Positions 1 to 11,708 of a stretch of 64,000 bases of DNA are shown in pieces. The stretch's first letter is position 1. Each line of letters starts with the position of its first letter. The translations under genes were made by a program, and so were the position numbers. Source of the DNA: Fusarium oxysporum f. sp. lycopersici 4287 (taxonomy: Eukaryota > Ascomycota > Sordariomycetes > Hypocreales > Nectriaceae); contig NC_030992.1 of NCBI RefSeq assembly GCF_000149955.1, positions 669,923 to 733,922 of the forward strand, written 5' to 3'. The notes beneath the pieces are model-generated. The model saw nothing but the letters and a program-made list of their open reading frames with translations. It had not been told where the DNA came from and ran no database searches.

Positions 1-2897
1 GGGTAGAGGAAAAAGGAGATACCATCGAGGTAGATACCAGTTGCATTGCCCTTGTCGTCCTCCAGGCTGACATCGCAAATTATCTCAGCCAGCTCAAGCA
101 TGGCATCAAAGGGCATCTGCAAGCCGAAGACACCTGGGTGAACTGGAACCTCAAAGCCCTCGGCCATGACCGTCGAAGGGAACAGAGGGGTCCAACAAGT
201 GCCCGGTGTGCCATGCTCTAGAGGTTTCAATTCTTCCAGTGAAATATGAAACACGTGGACCTCATCTCCGACACTTGGTGCATGTAGGAAGCTAACCGAA
301 GAACTGGTTGTCTTCTTCGGCTCGGGCAGTCGGAAGGTCGCTACGATCCAGCAAAGAAACTGTGAAAATATTGATATCTGAGTTGGAGAGCCTTTGAAGA
401 GCACTACTGGAGTATCTTCAGAGTCTCCACTCATGAACAATGGCCGGTTAACTGCAGGTTCTTTCGGAACTTGGGTGTCTTGACGTCGTCAGTATCACTA
501 CTATAAACGAGGAGAAGTAGAACCCACCTGTCGAAGGTAGCTTTTGAACAAGAAATGCTTCTAGATCTTCCAGAAACACTGTGCCGTTATCTTTCCAGGT
601 TGCTGAAACATATTCCTGGCAGCAAACCGCCAAAGAATTTGAAGAAGTTCCTGTTATAGTGAGGATTGGGCCAAGATCATTGCTGCCGTCTAGTTCTTCC
701 TGTACACAAACTGGAACCTGCCAGCGAACAAGAAACTTGACCAGGCAGGTGTCTGTGTCATCGAAACTCTCCAAGGCTTCAAATACCTTCGTTTCAATCA
801 TCTGCGCAGCCGCCAAGCCACTCTTCTTGTCAGCATTTAAGAGCTTTTCGGGTGAGAATTCCTTCTTTCCAGAAAGAGTCTCATCAACCGTCATTGAATG
901 TGGTTTTCTGATGACCAGGCCAGCGTCGTCAATCTGTCGGACTCGTATAGATTGGCGTTGACTCTGGTGGCTACGCTCTGTGAACTTTTGCGTAAGCCTT
1001 AATCGACTCTGGCGCGAATATGTATATTTTCTGTCAACCACATGTGCCTCGACTGCGATGAGCGCTTTTGGTGGTGTTTTGCGGGGGCCAGGTGTGGGCT
1101 TCGCGATGTAGTCCCTATGATTATCATCCTGGACTCTCTGGTCGACACCTTTAAATTTCTCGAGCAGCTCACTGGTGGAGGCTCTTTTCACATCTTCTGT
1201 TCGTACAACGATCATGTATTTCTCGATGATGTCCAGAATATCATGAACGTAGTTTGTGCATGACTCGTGATGGTCAAGTCTTCGAATGAACTAACGAAGT
1301 ATGTCAGCTGCTCATCTAAATTTCTCCGGAGGTTGCGGTATCCCTCTCCACGCTGACATACACTTAATACTTGTGGCTTGACTGTAAATCGACGCAACTC
1401 ATCGTCCTCTAGTTTGACAATTGCAAAGAAGCTATCAGTCTTCATGATACCCGAAGTGTCCTCTGTCAGTCGAGCATCTGCGAATGCCTCAGAAAGCTCC
1501 CAGCCCCCTAAAAGCCAGCAGACCATCTCAAGTAAAACACAACCGAAAGACCATATATCGGAAGATCGTGACATAAATTCACCCTCGATATCAATCTCTG
1601 GAGGCGCATAGGTGTATGTGTAACCCACGTTGGTGTTTTTTGTGAAAGACCTGCTACGCTCCCGGTGAAATTTGGTAAGCCCAAAATCTGCCAGAACAAG
1701 TAAGCCATGAGGTTCATCATCCAATTCAAACCAAAGTATGTTCTCGGGCTTAATATCCCCATGCCGACCATAGGACTGTACGCCTTGGGAATCGTGAATA
1801 GCATCCAAGGCCGCAAGCAAACCGAGAGTTTGTGTAGACATCCAACGGATGACGTCGAGATCTCGGTTTCCAGTCTTTGAAAAAGGGTCAGATTTCCAGA
1901 ACTCGTAGAGATTGCAAGAAGCCCAAGGTAATATCATGTGATATCTGTCATGTAGCTCAAAGGTCGCCAGAAGTTGAATGATATGCCGATGGCCGACACC
2001 ATTGAATCGTTGAAGCCCTTCAACTTCATTGTCGAATTCAGAACGGTCCTCAAGCCTGAGTATTTTGAGGGCAAAATGCCTTTCGCGGCAGATTTCTAGC
2101 AGTAATTTGTTAGATCATCTTATTTTAGCACATCGCTAGAACGCTGACCAACTCACCACCCCTCGGAGAACCTTCTCAAATTCGTGAGAAGATTTGTCGA
2201 TTTTGATAGGTTGAATTGTTGAATAGCCACCTTGAGTTATATGCCTGCCGAATTTCTTCAGTCCAACCTCAGACCCGTTGAGACGACACCAAGGTAAAAT
2301 TGTCCTCCGGTGGAAAACGTGATGAAATACCGGGATATTGTCTCTGGGAGCATGAAAGAAAGGGGCCGTGAACCTCCATTGACACATTTCAAAGGACTCC
2401 AATTGATAGGGACGAAATCTTCTGAAGCAGCCAAGGGGATTTTCATCGCCTTCCTTTCGAAATACAGCATTCTGTCTTATATCCAGAGTGAGGGGAAGGT
2501 CATCGTCACAGACTCGATGTTGGATGAATTCGTGAACTTTCCCTTCTTTTTCAATCATGACCAGAATTGCAAAAATCCTCAGGTACGTCTTTTGACCTGA
2601 AGGCATTTTAAAAGGCATTTCCTTGTACGCATCAGCCTCATCGGCGTACAACGGTCCAATTTGATCTGCATATTGTGATGCAAGATCCCCGTACTCTTTT
2701 TTTAGATGGGCCTCAATGCACGCCTTGTTCAAGATCCTTGACAGGGTTAAGAATGGCAGGAATGTCTGATAGTAGTAGTCTGCGCATTCTATAGAAGAAG
2801 ATCGTAAGCGGTCCGCAAGGTTATTGGAGTTCTCGAGGCTGTAAGGGTCCAGAGTTTCATCGTTAACTGAGAGTGTAGGAATATTTATATCGTCCAT
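1..2897 (-). CDS. Serine/threonine protein kinase with long C-terminal extension, 3' end off window
   Basis: Four exons rebuilt by eye: 2897-2153, 2095-1362, 1290-528 and 451-1 (continuing). Introns of 57, 71 and 76 nt have CTAAC/CTGAC branch points and join in frame; the first uses a GTTGGT donor. I chose the ATG at 2897 (good context) over an upstream one at 2990. Residues 1-215 are an unassigned N-terminal region. The kinase fold follows: glycine loop GGYST near 222, ALK lysine near 259, HGDIKPEN near 360 (Gly replaces the Arg of HRD), DFG near 385, then APPE and DIWSFGCVLLEM. Beyond the kinase are about 380 residues, including a CWxPLFPxxVxAEGF-like segment near the left edge; from memory this recurs in fungal accessory proteins. 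No stop occurs before base 1, so the protein exceeds 890 residues. Kinase call firm; substrate unknown. Confidence 0.85.
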
Positions 2898-3889
2898 GGT
2901 GTGCAGGATGAAACTCGTAGTGGAGCAACGAGACTTGTGTCTTGTGCACCGTTTTGCAGTATTTGAGGAGGGCAAAGACAGATATGACAAGAGATAGGCT
3001 TGGGGAAAGGGTCAGGGACCTGGTCAATTTCAGGGAAGTTGCCAAGTCCTAGATGAGGGGGTAGGAAAAAGAGCGGCTGAAGTAAACAGTGCATAAGTCT
3101 CATGATAACCACCCTCTACTACCAATAGAAAGGACCTGGGAAAGTCATATCAGCTGTGGCTGCAGCTCATCCATGTCAAGTCAGCACATCGCAGCTTAAT
3201 CCGTAAGAAGACTACCTACACCATTTTCAAGAAATGGGAAATCAAGTTGAAATGTATAGAAAGCACAAAGCGCAGGCCAGAACGTTCTACGTCACTGTTT
3301 AGGCTTAAAGGCCCGAAAAGCGCCTGGGCGCTGACACCATCACTATTAGAATATGCGAGAGACGTCAATGTAGTAGTGCCACGTATCAATACATACCTTA
3401 TGCAGCCACATTAACATCCCAGCTCGAATGTCAGCATCTCATTTCTTTTTGAGTGGCAGCCTTGTCACAAGCACGAAAACATAGGTACAGGTCACCTGAC
3501 AGAGATATCACGATAGACACGCGGTGCTTGGTGTGATTGTGTCTGATATTAACCAATCACTGCCGATATGAAAGCTAACGAGAATGAAATTTCAGGACGT
3601 TGGCCCTCTTCGCGCTATACTCTTCAATAAAGTATCACATATTTCCGAGATAAGAGATTTTGACCTTTGAAGAAGCGAATGAGCGTCTAGCTATGAACCC
3701 TACGAGAGACACCTATCACTCCTATGCGGAAATGTAGCGGAGCTCGAAGCGGAGTTCGCTTGCCTTGGGTCTATTCACCTTCGGATACTGCAACTCCTTC
3801 ACTTACAAGCTGGAGTTAAGGATACCTGTTCGGAGTTAAGACACAGGTCCCCTCTCCAGACTACAACTATACATTGCATCTTTCCGGGG

Positions 3890-4150
3890 TTAATTTTCGG
3901 CGATAGCGATCATGTTATATGCGGTTAATTCTCCAGTGCAGTTACCTCGGATGGAGACGGCAGCTTTTGCCGCCCTGATCTTTTGATCCATAGTCTGCTG
4001 TTCCTCGGGAGGGTAATCACCAAAGACAGCATCTTCGAGGCCATTGATCCGAAGAATGGCCTTCTGAGCTGGGCAATATTGCTCCCAATTGGAGGGGCCG
4101 CCTAGCTTGAGCTCTTGCGGAAGGAAAAGAGTATTCTCCTCAATCGTCAT
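3890..4150 (-). pseudogene. Possible gag-like (Copia/UBN2-type) N-terminal remnant
   Basis: An 86-codon open frame whose ATG overlaps the aldo/keto reductase ATG on the opposite strand (CATG at 4148-4151). The product has a KLGGPSNWEQY start, then a short helix-like stretch (KAILRINGLEDAVFGDYPPEE) and a charged Lys/Ala helix. This resembles the NW...G+WDxVxG pattern at the start of Copia gag and UBN2 proteins. It has no zinc knuckle, protease or integrase nearby, so it would be a fragment at best. It could equally be a chance frame in the divergent promoter between the kinase (start 2897) and the reductase (start 4149). The rest of that promoter, 2898-3889, shows no gene. Confidence 0.3.
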
Positions 4151-5308
4151 GGCACCTCCAGCATCTCTTACCACTAAACCTCTCAGCAGGACGGGACGAC
4201 AAATACCCGCTCTCGGATTCGGATTGATGGGCCTGAGTGCGGTCTATGGGCCTGTTGAGTATATTTCCCGTTCTATATGTTCTCAAACTCACAATAGCGT
4301 TCATACTGACACTCACTTCCCTAGCAATGACGAAGAACGCTTGGCAGTTCTGGACCGTGCCTGGGAGCTCGGCTACACAAATTGGGACACAGCCAATGCC
4401 TACGGTGACAGCGAGGTCCTGATCGGGAAGTGGTTCAAGCTACATCCGGAGCGTCGGGCTGACATATTTCTCGCAACAAAGTTTGGACTGAGAGCCGGAG
4501 TTAACGATAAGGGCGAGTGGAAAATGTGGGCTGATAATAGTCCCGAGTTCTTCAATGAGTGCCTCGAGGGAAGTTTGCAGAAGATGGGCGTTGATTACGT
4601 TGATCTTTACTACGCCCATCGTCTTGACACCAAGGTACCTGTCGAGAAGACGATGGAGTTGATGGCCAAAGCTAAGCAGTAAGCTACACTACCAAAAATC
4701 TCTGACACCTTGGACCGTGCTGATATATCTCTATCAGAGATGGCAAAATCAAAGCCATCGGCATCTCCGAATGCGCCGCCAGCAATATCCGCCGAGCCTA
4801 CGCTGTCGCCCCCGTCGACGCCATCCAGGTTGAGTACAATCCATTCACATTGGATATCGAGAAACAAGATATACTCTCCACGTGCCGTGAGCTTGGAATC
4901 ACAATCTTCGCGTACTCACCTCTGGGTCGTGGCTTTTTGACAGGTCAGATCAAGAGCAGTGATGACTTTGCGCCTGACGACCTCCGCCGCATGTTGCCTC
5001 GCTTTAGCCCTGAGAACTTTTCGAAGAACCTAGCCCTAGTTGAACGTCTTAAGACACTTGCAGATAAGAAGGGCTGCACGTCGGGTCAGTTGGTGCTCGC
5101 GTGGCTGTCGGCGCAGGGCGAGAATATTATCCCAATTCCTGGGACGAAGAAGATTAAGTATATGGAGGAGAATGTTGGCTCACTAAAAGTGCAGCTCTCC
5201 AAGGAGGAGGTTCAGAAGATCAGGGATGAGGTCGAGAAGGCTGAGGTTGCGGGTCATCGAAACCCGCCGGGTTTGTTCAATGAGTATTCGGTTACTGTTG
5301 AGCTTTGA
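4149..5308 (+). CDS. Aldo/keto reductase, YakC-type
   Basis: Exons 4149-4258, 4325-4678 and 4738-5308 encode 344 residues. Introns of 66 and 59 nt both carry CTGAC branch points. The protein is a cytosolic NADP-dependent aldo/keto reductase with a TIM-barrel. The catalytic tetrad can be read as Asp58 and Tyr63 (WDTANAYG), Lys89 (ATKFG) and His135 (YYAHR). The YSPLGRGFLTG and IPIPGTKK blocks, the latter part of the NADP site, are present near the C-terminal half. Length and motif spacing are normal for the family, with no damage seen. Such enzymes reduce aldehydes and ketones; the physiological substrate cannot be told from sequence. It is convergent with the DUF829 gene (about 300 bp between stops) and divergent from the kinase gene. 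Confidence 0.92.
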
Positions 5309-5604
5309 GGTGTCACATCCGGATAGGGATCCATAGGAACAAGCCTTAGTGGAAAAGAAATCCCAAACTTCATTGGAGCCTATCTCTTCCATAAATATTG
5401 GTACATATGCTAGCAATTCCAATGCAAAGGAAAGTGAAGCAGTTGTCCCAAAAGATCTGGACGGATGGCAAAAAGCTTCAAACATTCTTCTTATAAAAAA
5501 AAGTTCAATATTCAAACTGAAATTATCAAGATCTATTCTGGTGGTATAACAACGCTAGTCATGACAACAAATCATATCATACAAAATCAAACCCAATAAC
5601 CCCT

Positions 5605-6462
5605 TTACTCGTCATTACTCCACTTCCAGGCTTCCGAGATAGCCTTCCAGTACTGCTCAGGATGCTCACGCATGTGTCCAACATGGTCAGTATCCACAAA
5701 CAGCTCCTGTCGAGTCTCATAGCCTCTCTGCTGAGACTCAGCAATGTAGCCCTCGATATCCATATGAGAAATAATCTGATCCTCCTTGCTGTAGAGATAC
5801 AATCGCTTGGAGTCTAGTGTCTCGTAGTTTGTATCATCCACAACTCGCAGAGCGAAAGCACCAGAAGGCTCTCCACCAGTGAGCTTCTTGATAACAACGT
5901 CCAAGGTAAGGACAAATCCCCAAATGCCCTTGGTGATGACAAAAGGCCAGGGGAAGAACTTGGCGGTGCCGAGGGCCATGGCGTGCGACCATTGACCTAG
6001 TCTCTCCCACGACCAAAAAGGGTTTCCGGGCGTTGAGTCAAGGACGAGAAGTTGATGAGGCATCTGTCTACCATTCTTGTCCCTGAAAGCCTTGAGCGTA
6101 GTAGCGTAGCTGATAGCACCGGTGTTGGACATGCTGTGAATAAGAATAGGCGCCGTCTTTTCTTCGAGAAGTCCATCAAGGTTGTCGATAACATGTTGCA
6201 TAGCGCGTGTTCGTGTCTCAAGACCCGTAAACATAGCGTCTGAAATAGGACTCAAGATGATAAGAATCTTGGAATGAGGGAAAAGAGCGCGATAGCCCTC
6301 GGCGTATTTCCCAACATGTCTAGCAAGTCCATCGCCCCAGCCGTAGATGACAACAGCAGCTGGATGATCCGCGGGTGGCTTCTCTGAAGTCTCCTCGCTG
6401 ACGAGAAGTTTGGCGTTGATGGTTTTGAAGCCCGCAAGCTCAGGAAGTTTTTTGCCCGACAT
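5605..6462 (-). CDS. DUF829/TMEM53-family alpha/beta hydrolase-like protein
   Basis: A single uninterrupted 285-residue frame. Features of the DUF829 (PF05705, TMEM53/PaxU-like) family: YGWGDG after the first strand (about 40-45), a nucleophile-elbow-like HSMSNTG (109-115, Ser112 the likely nucleophile), a YSKEDQII segment carrying the candidate acid Asp228, and the family-typical DHVGHMREHPEQYW (about 259-272) supplying the histidine. Two hydrophobic stretches near 175-200 could contact a membrane. A TATA-like A/T run lies just upstream of the ATG (about 6466-6480). Members occur in indole-diterpene clusters (PaxU) but also alone; no cluster genes are seen here, so a biosynthetic role is not supported. 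Family call is firm, substrate unknown. Confidence 0.88.
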   Translation of the reverse strand: MSGKKLPELAGFKTINAKLLVSEETSEKPPADHPAAVVIYGWGDGLARHVGKYAEGYRALFPHSKILIILSPISDAMFTGLETRTRAMQHVIDNLDGLLEEKTAPILIHSMSNTGAISYATTLKAFRDKNGRQMPHQLLVLDSTPGNPFWSWERLGQWSHAMALGTAKFFPWPFVITKGIWGFVLTLDVVIKKLTGGEPSGAFALRVVDDTNYETLDSKRLYLYSKEDQIISHMDIEGYIAESQQRGYETRQELFVDTDHVGHMREHPEQYWKAISEAWKWSNDE

Positions 6463-7580
6463 TTTCTATATTATAAATAGACTTATTATAAAGGGTATTG
6501 GCTGTGCTGACGAGGGATTGGCAAGGGAGAGACCCATGGGAGGCACCGACATTTTATATATCTCCTTAAAGTAAACTAAGTTTTTTAGTTTCAAAGGATC
6601 GAGTAATGTGTCGATTGCTGACATGGTTTTTCGGCCTGTCAGATTCTATGTTGGGGACAGCGTGTAAAGTCCGTCGGACGTTTATGCGGATGAATTGCTG
6701 CTTTTGGGTATTGGAGCGGTCCCAGCAAAACATCCTTCAGCCCAACAATATGCAGCCGAGGTTCGTGGAGATTTTTTATTATAAATTTGGAGATGGCATC
6801 GGGGAGTTTTATATAATATGTTCAGTGACATGTACATGTATTCATGTGAGTTCAATTGCGTTTACAAAGCTGAATGGAACGGCAATCAATGGACGGTACA
6901 ACATTGATCCACTTATCAGCAGAGATTTAGAGACTGGAAATCAAGATGCACAGATCAGTCTTGGCATGCGTCAAGATTGAATATCATGCGCCAAGTGTTG
7001 AATCTAACGACGAGTCATCTCCTTCGGGGTTATCGAGGTTGCGTGTATCTTACTCAGACTTGCTGTAGCCTAATAATCAACCCACGATTGGAATGACCCA
7101 ATTTGTCAAACAGTTGTTGGATGGCAGACCTCATCCCAAAGTAAGCTAAGATGCCAAAGAGGTCAGACGGGACTGATAGTGTAGGACTGAGTGATGAGGG
7201 TCTTGAGGGCGATTGCAGAGTCTAGTACACAGTCATCTGTGAGTATGCTCAGCTATCTATCGAAAAGAGTCAAACGACTCGACACTGAATCAAATAAAAA
7301 AACATAAAATCGGTATGACTACTCACCTGGCATGACGTCTCACTCGAGGAGGAAATTTGACGTATCAAAAGGTAAGCATCATCTCTTGCATCCGTGAGAA
7401 AGGCTTGGGCTGTTTAAAAGCTGCAAAAGGCAGTCAGGTTATTATTTCTTGTCTGTCTATCATAAGAAGTCTAGTGCGGTTGAGTGGTGACATGTAAAGC
7501 TCTCAGCTTTTTAGTTTTCATAAAACAATGCAATGCATCCTGGTATATTTCCGAAAATCAAAACAACGTCCAATACACTT
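6463..7580. other. Intergenic, no gene seen
   Basis: About 1.1 kb between the start of the DUF829 gene and the 3' end of the transporter gene. One open plus frame (6606-6980) has no recognisable motif and no splice partners. Nothing else supported. Confidence 0.6.
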
Positions 7581-9022
7581 TTAAAAGGTAGCTGTGATCT
7601 TCCATCCAACACGGTGGACTCTTGCAGCAAGGATGAACATGGTGCCAGCCAGGCAAAAGACACCAGCAAAAATCTTGACTCCAAGCCACCCAGTTGGTTT
7701 CTCGAGGATAGAGCCGTTGATGGGGTTGGTCGTGAGTCCACCGATCGAGGAGACGAAGAAAACAATGCCGCTGCGGAATCCAATTTCCGGAAGAGGCGAA
7801 ATCTGAGCAACGAGCGGTGCAATCAGAGAGACGTATGCGCCAGAGCAGAAACCAAACAAGGCAGCAAAGGCAATGATACCGTCCTGCGAGTTGCAGGGGA
7901 TCCAAAGAGCAAGGATCCAGATAGCAGAAAGGAAGCCGACAATGATGAAAATGTTGTAACGGCCCATCTTATCACCAAGGATTCCTGAACCAACACGACC
8001 AAAAAGACTGGCAGCGTTAAGAATAGGAATCAAATACTGAACAAGGTTGGGGTCCACGCCAGCATGAAGGGCCTGAACGGGCAGGTAGTCGATAGGAACG
8101 AAGAGTCCGTAGGTGAAGAAGAAGAAGCCAAGCATACAGAAGATGAATTCTGGCTCGTGGAATGGCCTGACCAACTGGGCGCGGGTGACCTTCTGAGGGT
8201 TGGGAGGGTGGATCGATCTGACTGTGAGGTTGGCGATGATGAGGAGTCCGAGGATCATAAAGGCACAGATTCGCATGGACCAGCCGAATCCAACTTGCTT
8301 GATGAGACGGGTGACCATGATGGGGAAGATGACACCACCGATACTCGAGCCGGTTGCAAGGATGCCAAAGGCAGCTCCTCGATTGCTGTCAAACCATCCG
8401 TGAATCGTCGATAGGGCTGAATATGTTAGCAGGTTTCAATATGGAGGGCAGGGACGAGGCTTACCCGGCTGGAAGATTGCTGAGACACCGATGGCAGAGC
8501 ATACACCCTGAGACAGAAGAATCTGGTAGTACTCGGTGCTAATCGATGCCATCATGATACCAAAGACATGCATGACACTTCCGACAAAAATCAACCACCG
8601 CGGTCCATGGCTATCATAAAGCTTTCCGATAATCGGACCCATCCCCATGATGAAGAAGATCTGCAGCGAAGGGATCCATGCGATAGTACTAGACGAATAC
8701 TGCTTCAAAAGATCGTTTTGGTAGTATTCCTGGAAAGCGCCAACACCTAGGATAATTAGTCAACGCAACAGAAATACACAACATAATACTCACTGTTGAT
8801 CCAACCAAAACTGCAAAACGAGGTACACCAAGCGCCAAGAACAACAAGCCAAGCTGTAAGACCACCATCAGGCGCGCCACTTCCAGCTGGCCTAGCTGCA
8901 GGCTCAGGCTGTGTGGTACCCTCCTCAAGATCAGACTTTTCGTTGTTGTAACCAACCTGGTTCTGAAGCGTGAGCTCCGAATTGCGAGGCGACGAAGGTG
9001 CGGTGGTTTGTTGAGCAGCCAT
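7581..9022 (-). CDS. MFS transporter, monocarboxylate-transporter-like
   Basis: Exons 9022-8794, 8746-8465 and 8416-7581 encode 448 residues. Introns are 47 and 48 nt, both phase 1. The N-terminus is hydrophilic and cytosolic (1-50). It is followed by the APDGGLTAW...GAW segment that opens fungal monocarboxylate-type (MCH/MCT) carriers, then about 12 hydrophobic spans. Family-typical pieces include SYYGVFQEYYQ-like GAFQEYYQ after TM1, [14 protein letters not shown] in the TM2-3 loop, and [11 protein letters not shown] before TM5. It should sit in the plasma or organelle membrane and move small carboxylates or similar metabolites, though fungal members often carry other substrates. It is divergent from the Zn2Cys6 gene at 9479, which is the likely regulator. 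No damage seen. Confidence 0.9.
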
Positions 9023-9478
9023 GATGAAAGATGCTGTTTATCTGATCCAGGGTTGCTTTGAGGCTCTAGTTGTTGACATGGGCGTCGAGATTTATAAGTA
9101 CCAGATGCACGGGAGATCTGAGCCTAAAAGGGGTCTATAGCGCGCCTTATGGAGCTCCATATTCACGGTTATTCGTTCCATTCACTTAATTTCGCGACGC
9201 GAGACTTCCAAAGGCCGATGATGGTGGATTGTTTGCAGCCGAGCCCAAGTCTCTGATTCGCCACTTCGGTCTCGGAACCACTATCTCTACCGAAGCCGAC
9301 GCTAGTATATCGATAAGATCGACTGCAACGAATTAGAGCTCGTCATTGATCTCACCATCTTCAATATCCCAGTCACGGAGATAATCCCCGGTGATCTCAG
9401 CTTACAAAGACCGAATCCTCATCCGTAAAATACCACAGCTCTCGGCCTGTCAATTCTCGGTCGGTGTAATACCACATC
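9023..9478. promoter_or_regulatory. Shared divergent promoter of transporter and Zn2Cys6 gene
   Basis: A 456-bp intergenic region between two start codons. A TATAAA box on the minus strand (9091-9096) lies about 70 nt upstream of the transporter ATG. An imperfectly centred inverted repeat, CTTCGGT at 9264-9270 and ACCGAAG at 9289-9295, places CGG and CCG half-sites on either side of a spacer; a second CGG at 9273-9275 gives CGG-N14-CCG. Zn2Cys6 dimers bind CGG-type half-sites, so this is a candidate operator, possibly autoregulatory. The site is inferred only. Confidence 0.45.
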
Positions 9479-11529
9479 ATGTCTTCTCGGCCCCGAACTC
9501 GGTCGTGCGCCGTGTGTCATCGCCGAAAAGTTCGCTGTGACAAGAAATTCCCATGTGCGCAGTGTGTCCGGTCTGGCTTTGAGTGCTCGTATCCGCCTGC
9601 GGGGCCTCCTGCACGACGAGCGAAGAAGACGACAATTAATGATGTTGCAAGTCGCATTTCGCAGATGGAGAAGACGATTGAGGCGTTCAAGGCTGGACAA
9701 GCTGTGTCGCCGCAACCGACGGTGTCTGCAAGTTCAGTGACGCCCGCGAATAGTGTCCCCACGCCGGCGAGTACAACTGCAGATGTCGAGAGCAGGGAAA
9801 GGGTTGGAGGTTCACAGAATGTGGGTTCTCGTGAGGGCCTCTTGTTCAATAAGGGGAAAAGTAGTCACTATGTCAATGAAGTTCTCTTTTCTCGAGTCAT
9901 CGAGCAGGTAAAGACATTCGAGTGGTTTGTGGATCTCGCGCTAATACATGCTCAGGAAGACGATGTGCGAATGGCCTTGGCAACGCCCAGAGACGAGCCA
10001 CCCCACGATTCCAATTCCCCAATATGTCGCTTGAATCCCATGGGATGGCTATCCGCTGGGATTTCGTCCGTGTCTACCGCCGTCTATCACCCTCAAAGAC
10101 GCGTGGCTGTTCGACTATGGAAAGTGTTTGTTGACAGTGTTGATCCATATGCCAAGGTTCTGCACCTCCCTACCGCCGAGACAGTAATCTACACGGTCAC
10201 AAGCGATCCCAGCAAAGCTTCGAATGAAAACTTGGCACTTTGCTTCGCTATTTATTACGCCTCTGTCACTGCCATGGGCCCCAATGAGGTACTCGACATT
10301 ACTGGGGAGGACAACAAAAAAGCTCTCCTGAGATACAGGATGTGTTTGGAGCAGTCACTTGCCCAAGCAGATTTCCTTGATAATCCCACAATCACCCTTC
10401 TGCAGGCCATTGCAATATACGGCGTATGTTTATAATAAAAATGTCAAAGAGCTTCACTAAATTCAAATAGGCCGCAATGCGTGTCCATAGCTCCGGTCGA
10501 GCCGTCTGGATCATGAATGGCCTCGCACTTCGATCCGCACAGTCAATAGGTTTGCACAGAGACGGCAGCAAGCTCGGTTTATCCCCCTTTGAGTCAGAGA
10601 TGCGACGTCGATTATGGTGGTACTTTCAAGAACGAGACGGAAGAGGTGCCGAGGATTATGGACTGCAAAATCCACCAAGCTTTAATCCAGTATATGGTGT
10701 TGAGCTGCCACGGAATCTGCACGATAGCGATCTATCTCCAGGGATGAAAGAGCTTCCCCCGTCGAGACCAGATTGGACGAGGATGACGTTACCACTGTGC
10801 TGCAATCAGTCGTCTCAGGCTTGGGCTCAGCTCTTTCAGATGAGCTGCTCTGCCGATGGCATACCAGATGAAGATGTTCGAAGGCGGCTCATCAAAGATG
10901 CTGTCGAAAAGGTCGAAGGAATTCTGCAGCGGTGCAACCCCATTATACCAGAGCAAAGAATGACGATTCGAACTGCGCGATTAATCCTCTGCAAAGTCGA
11001 CGTAGTCACGCGCCGCCAATGGCAGATTCTTCGCTCGCCAGACGATCGCCAGCCACCAATGGCCACAGAAGCCGAAGTCACCGAAGCAGTCGAACTTCTC
11101 GAGCTCTCCAACAGCATGTGGCAAGACGACGACCTCATCGCGTTCCAGTGGCTCGCGCGCGCATTTCCCCAATATCACATAATGCTATTCATCCTCCGTC
11201 ACTTATGCGTATGTCCTCGTGGAGAGCTAGCGAAAAGAGCTTTTATAGCTGTAGAGGTTCATCTTGGGTATTTCAAGACGAGTGGGAATGGGCCCTTGAA
11301 TGGGCTGAAGTGGACGGTGCTTACGACGTTGAGAGAGAGGGCGTTTTTGTTGATGCAGAAGGTTGAGAGGGAGAGTGTAAATGTGCAACAGGATGAGAGG
11401 AGTCAGCAAATGGGATTTCAGGGGAGTGGGGAGGGGATGCAGAGTGGGAGTGAAGTCGCTGTTCCGGATTGGAATATGATTTTGGAGGAGTTTCCGTTAG
11501 ACATGGAAGACTTTTCGTTGATTTTCTGA
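9479..11529 (+). CDS. Zn2Cys6 transcription factor with fungal-specific TF domain
   Basis: Exons 9479-10423 and 10471-11529 (intron 47 nt, phase 0) encode 667 residues. The N-terminal binuclear zinc cluster has Cys10, 13, 20, 26, 29 and 36 with C-x2-C-x6-C-x5-C-x2-C-x6-C spacing. A basic linker and a short heptad-like dimerisation stretch (about 55-70) follow. The fungal-specific middle homology region begins around residue 175 and includes the typical AAMRVHSSGRAVWIMNGLALR...IGLHRDG and EMRRRLWW blocks just after the splice junction. The C-terminus is Gln/Glu-rich and acidic, a possible activation segment. It is probably a nuclear activator. The head-to-head transporter gene is the obvious candidate target. 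No damage seen. Confidence 0.92.
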
Positions 11530-11708
11530 CGGGTAAGAGAACATTTGTACGATTACATGAAGTAATATGACTTAAGTCAACATCGATGCATACATAGTAC
11601 AAAACAAAGATGTTATATCTTGTTTTAAACAAAGCGAAACTACCCCATCTTGAACATGATTTACTCTGCTACCGCCATTTCCCGCTATTTGAATTCCTCA
11701 ACGCATCT

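Noticed and set aside
7533..7988. Plus frame antisense to the transporter gene
   Set aside because: Mirror of a membrane-protein coding strand; no independent features.
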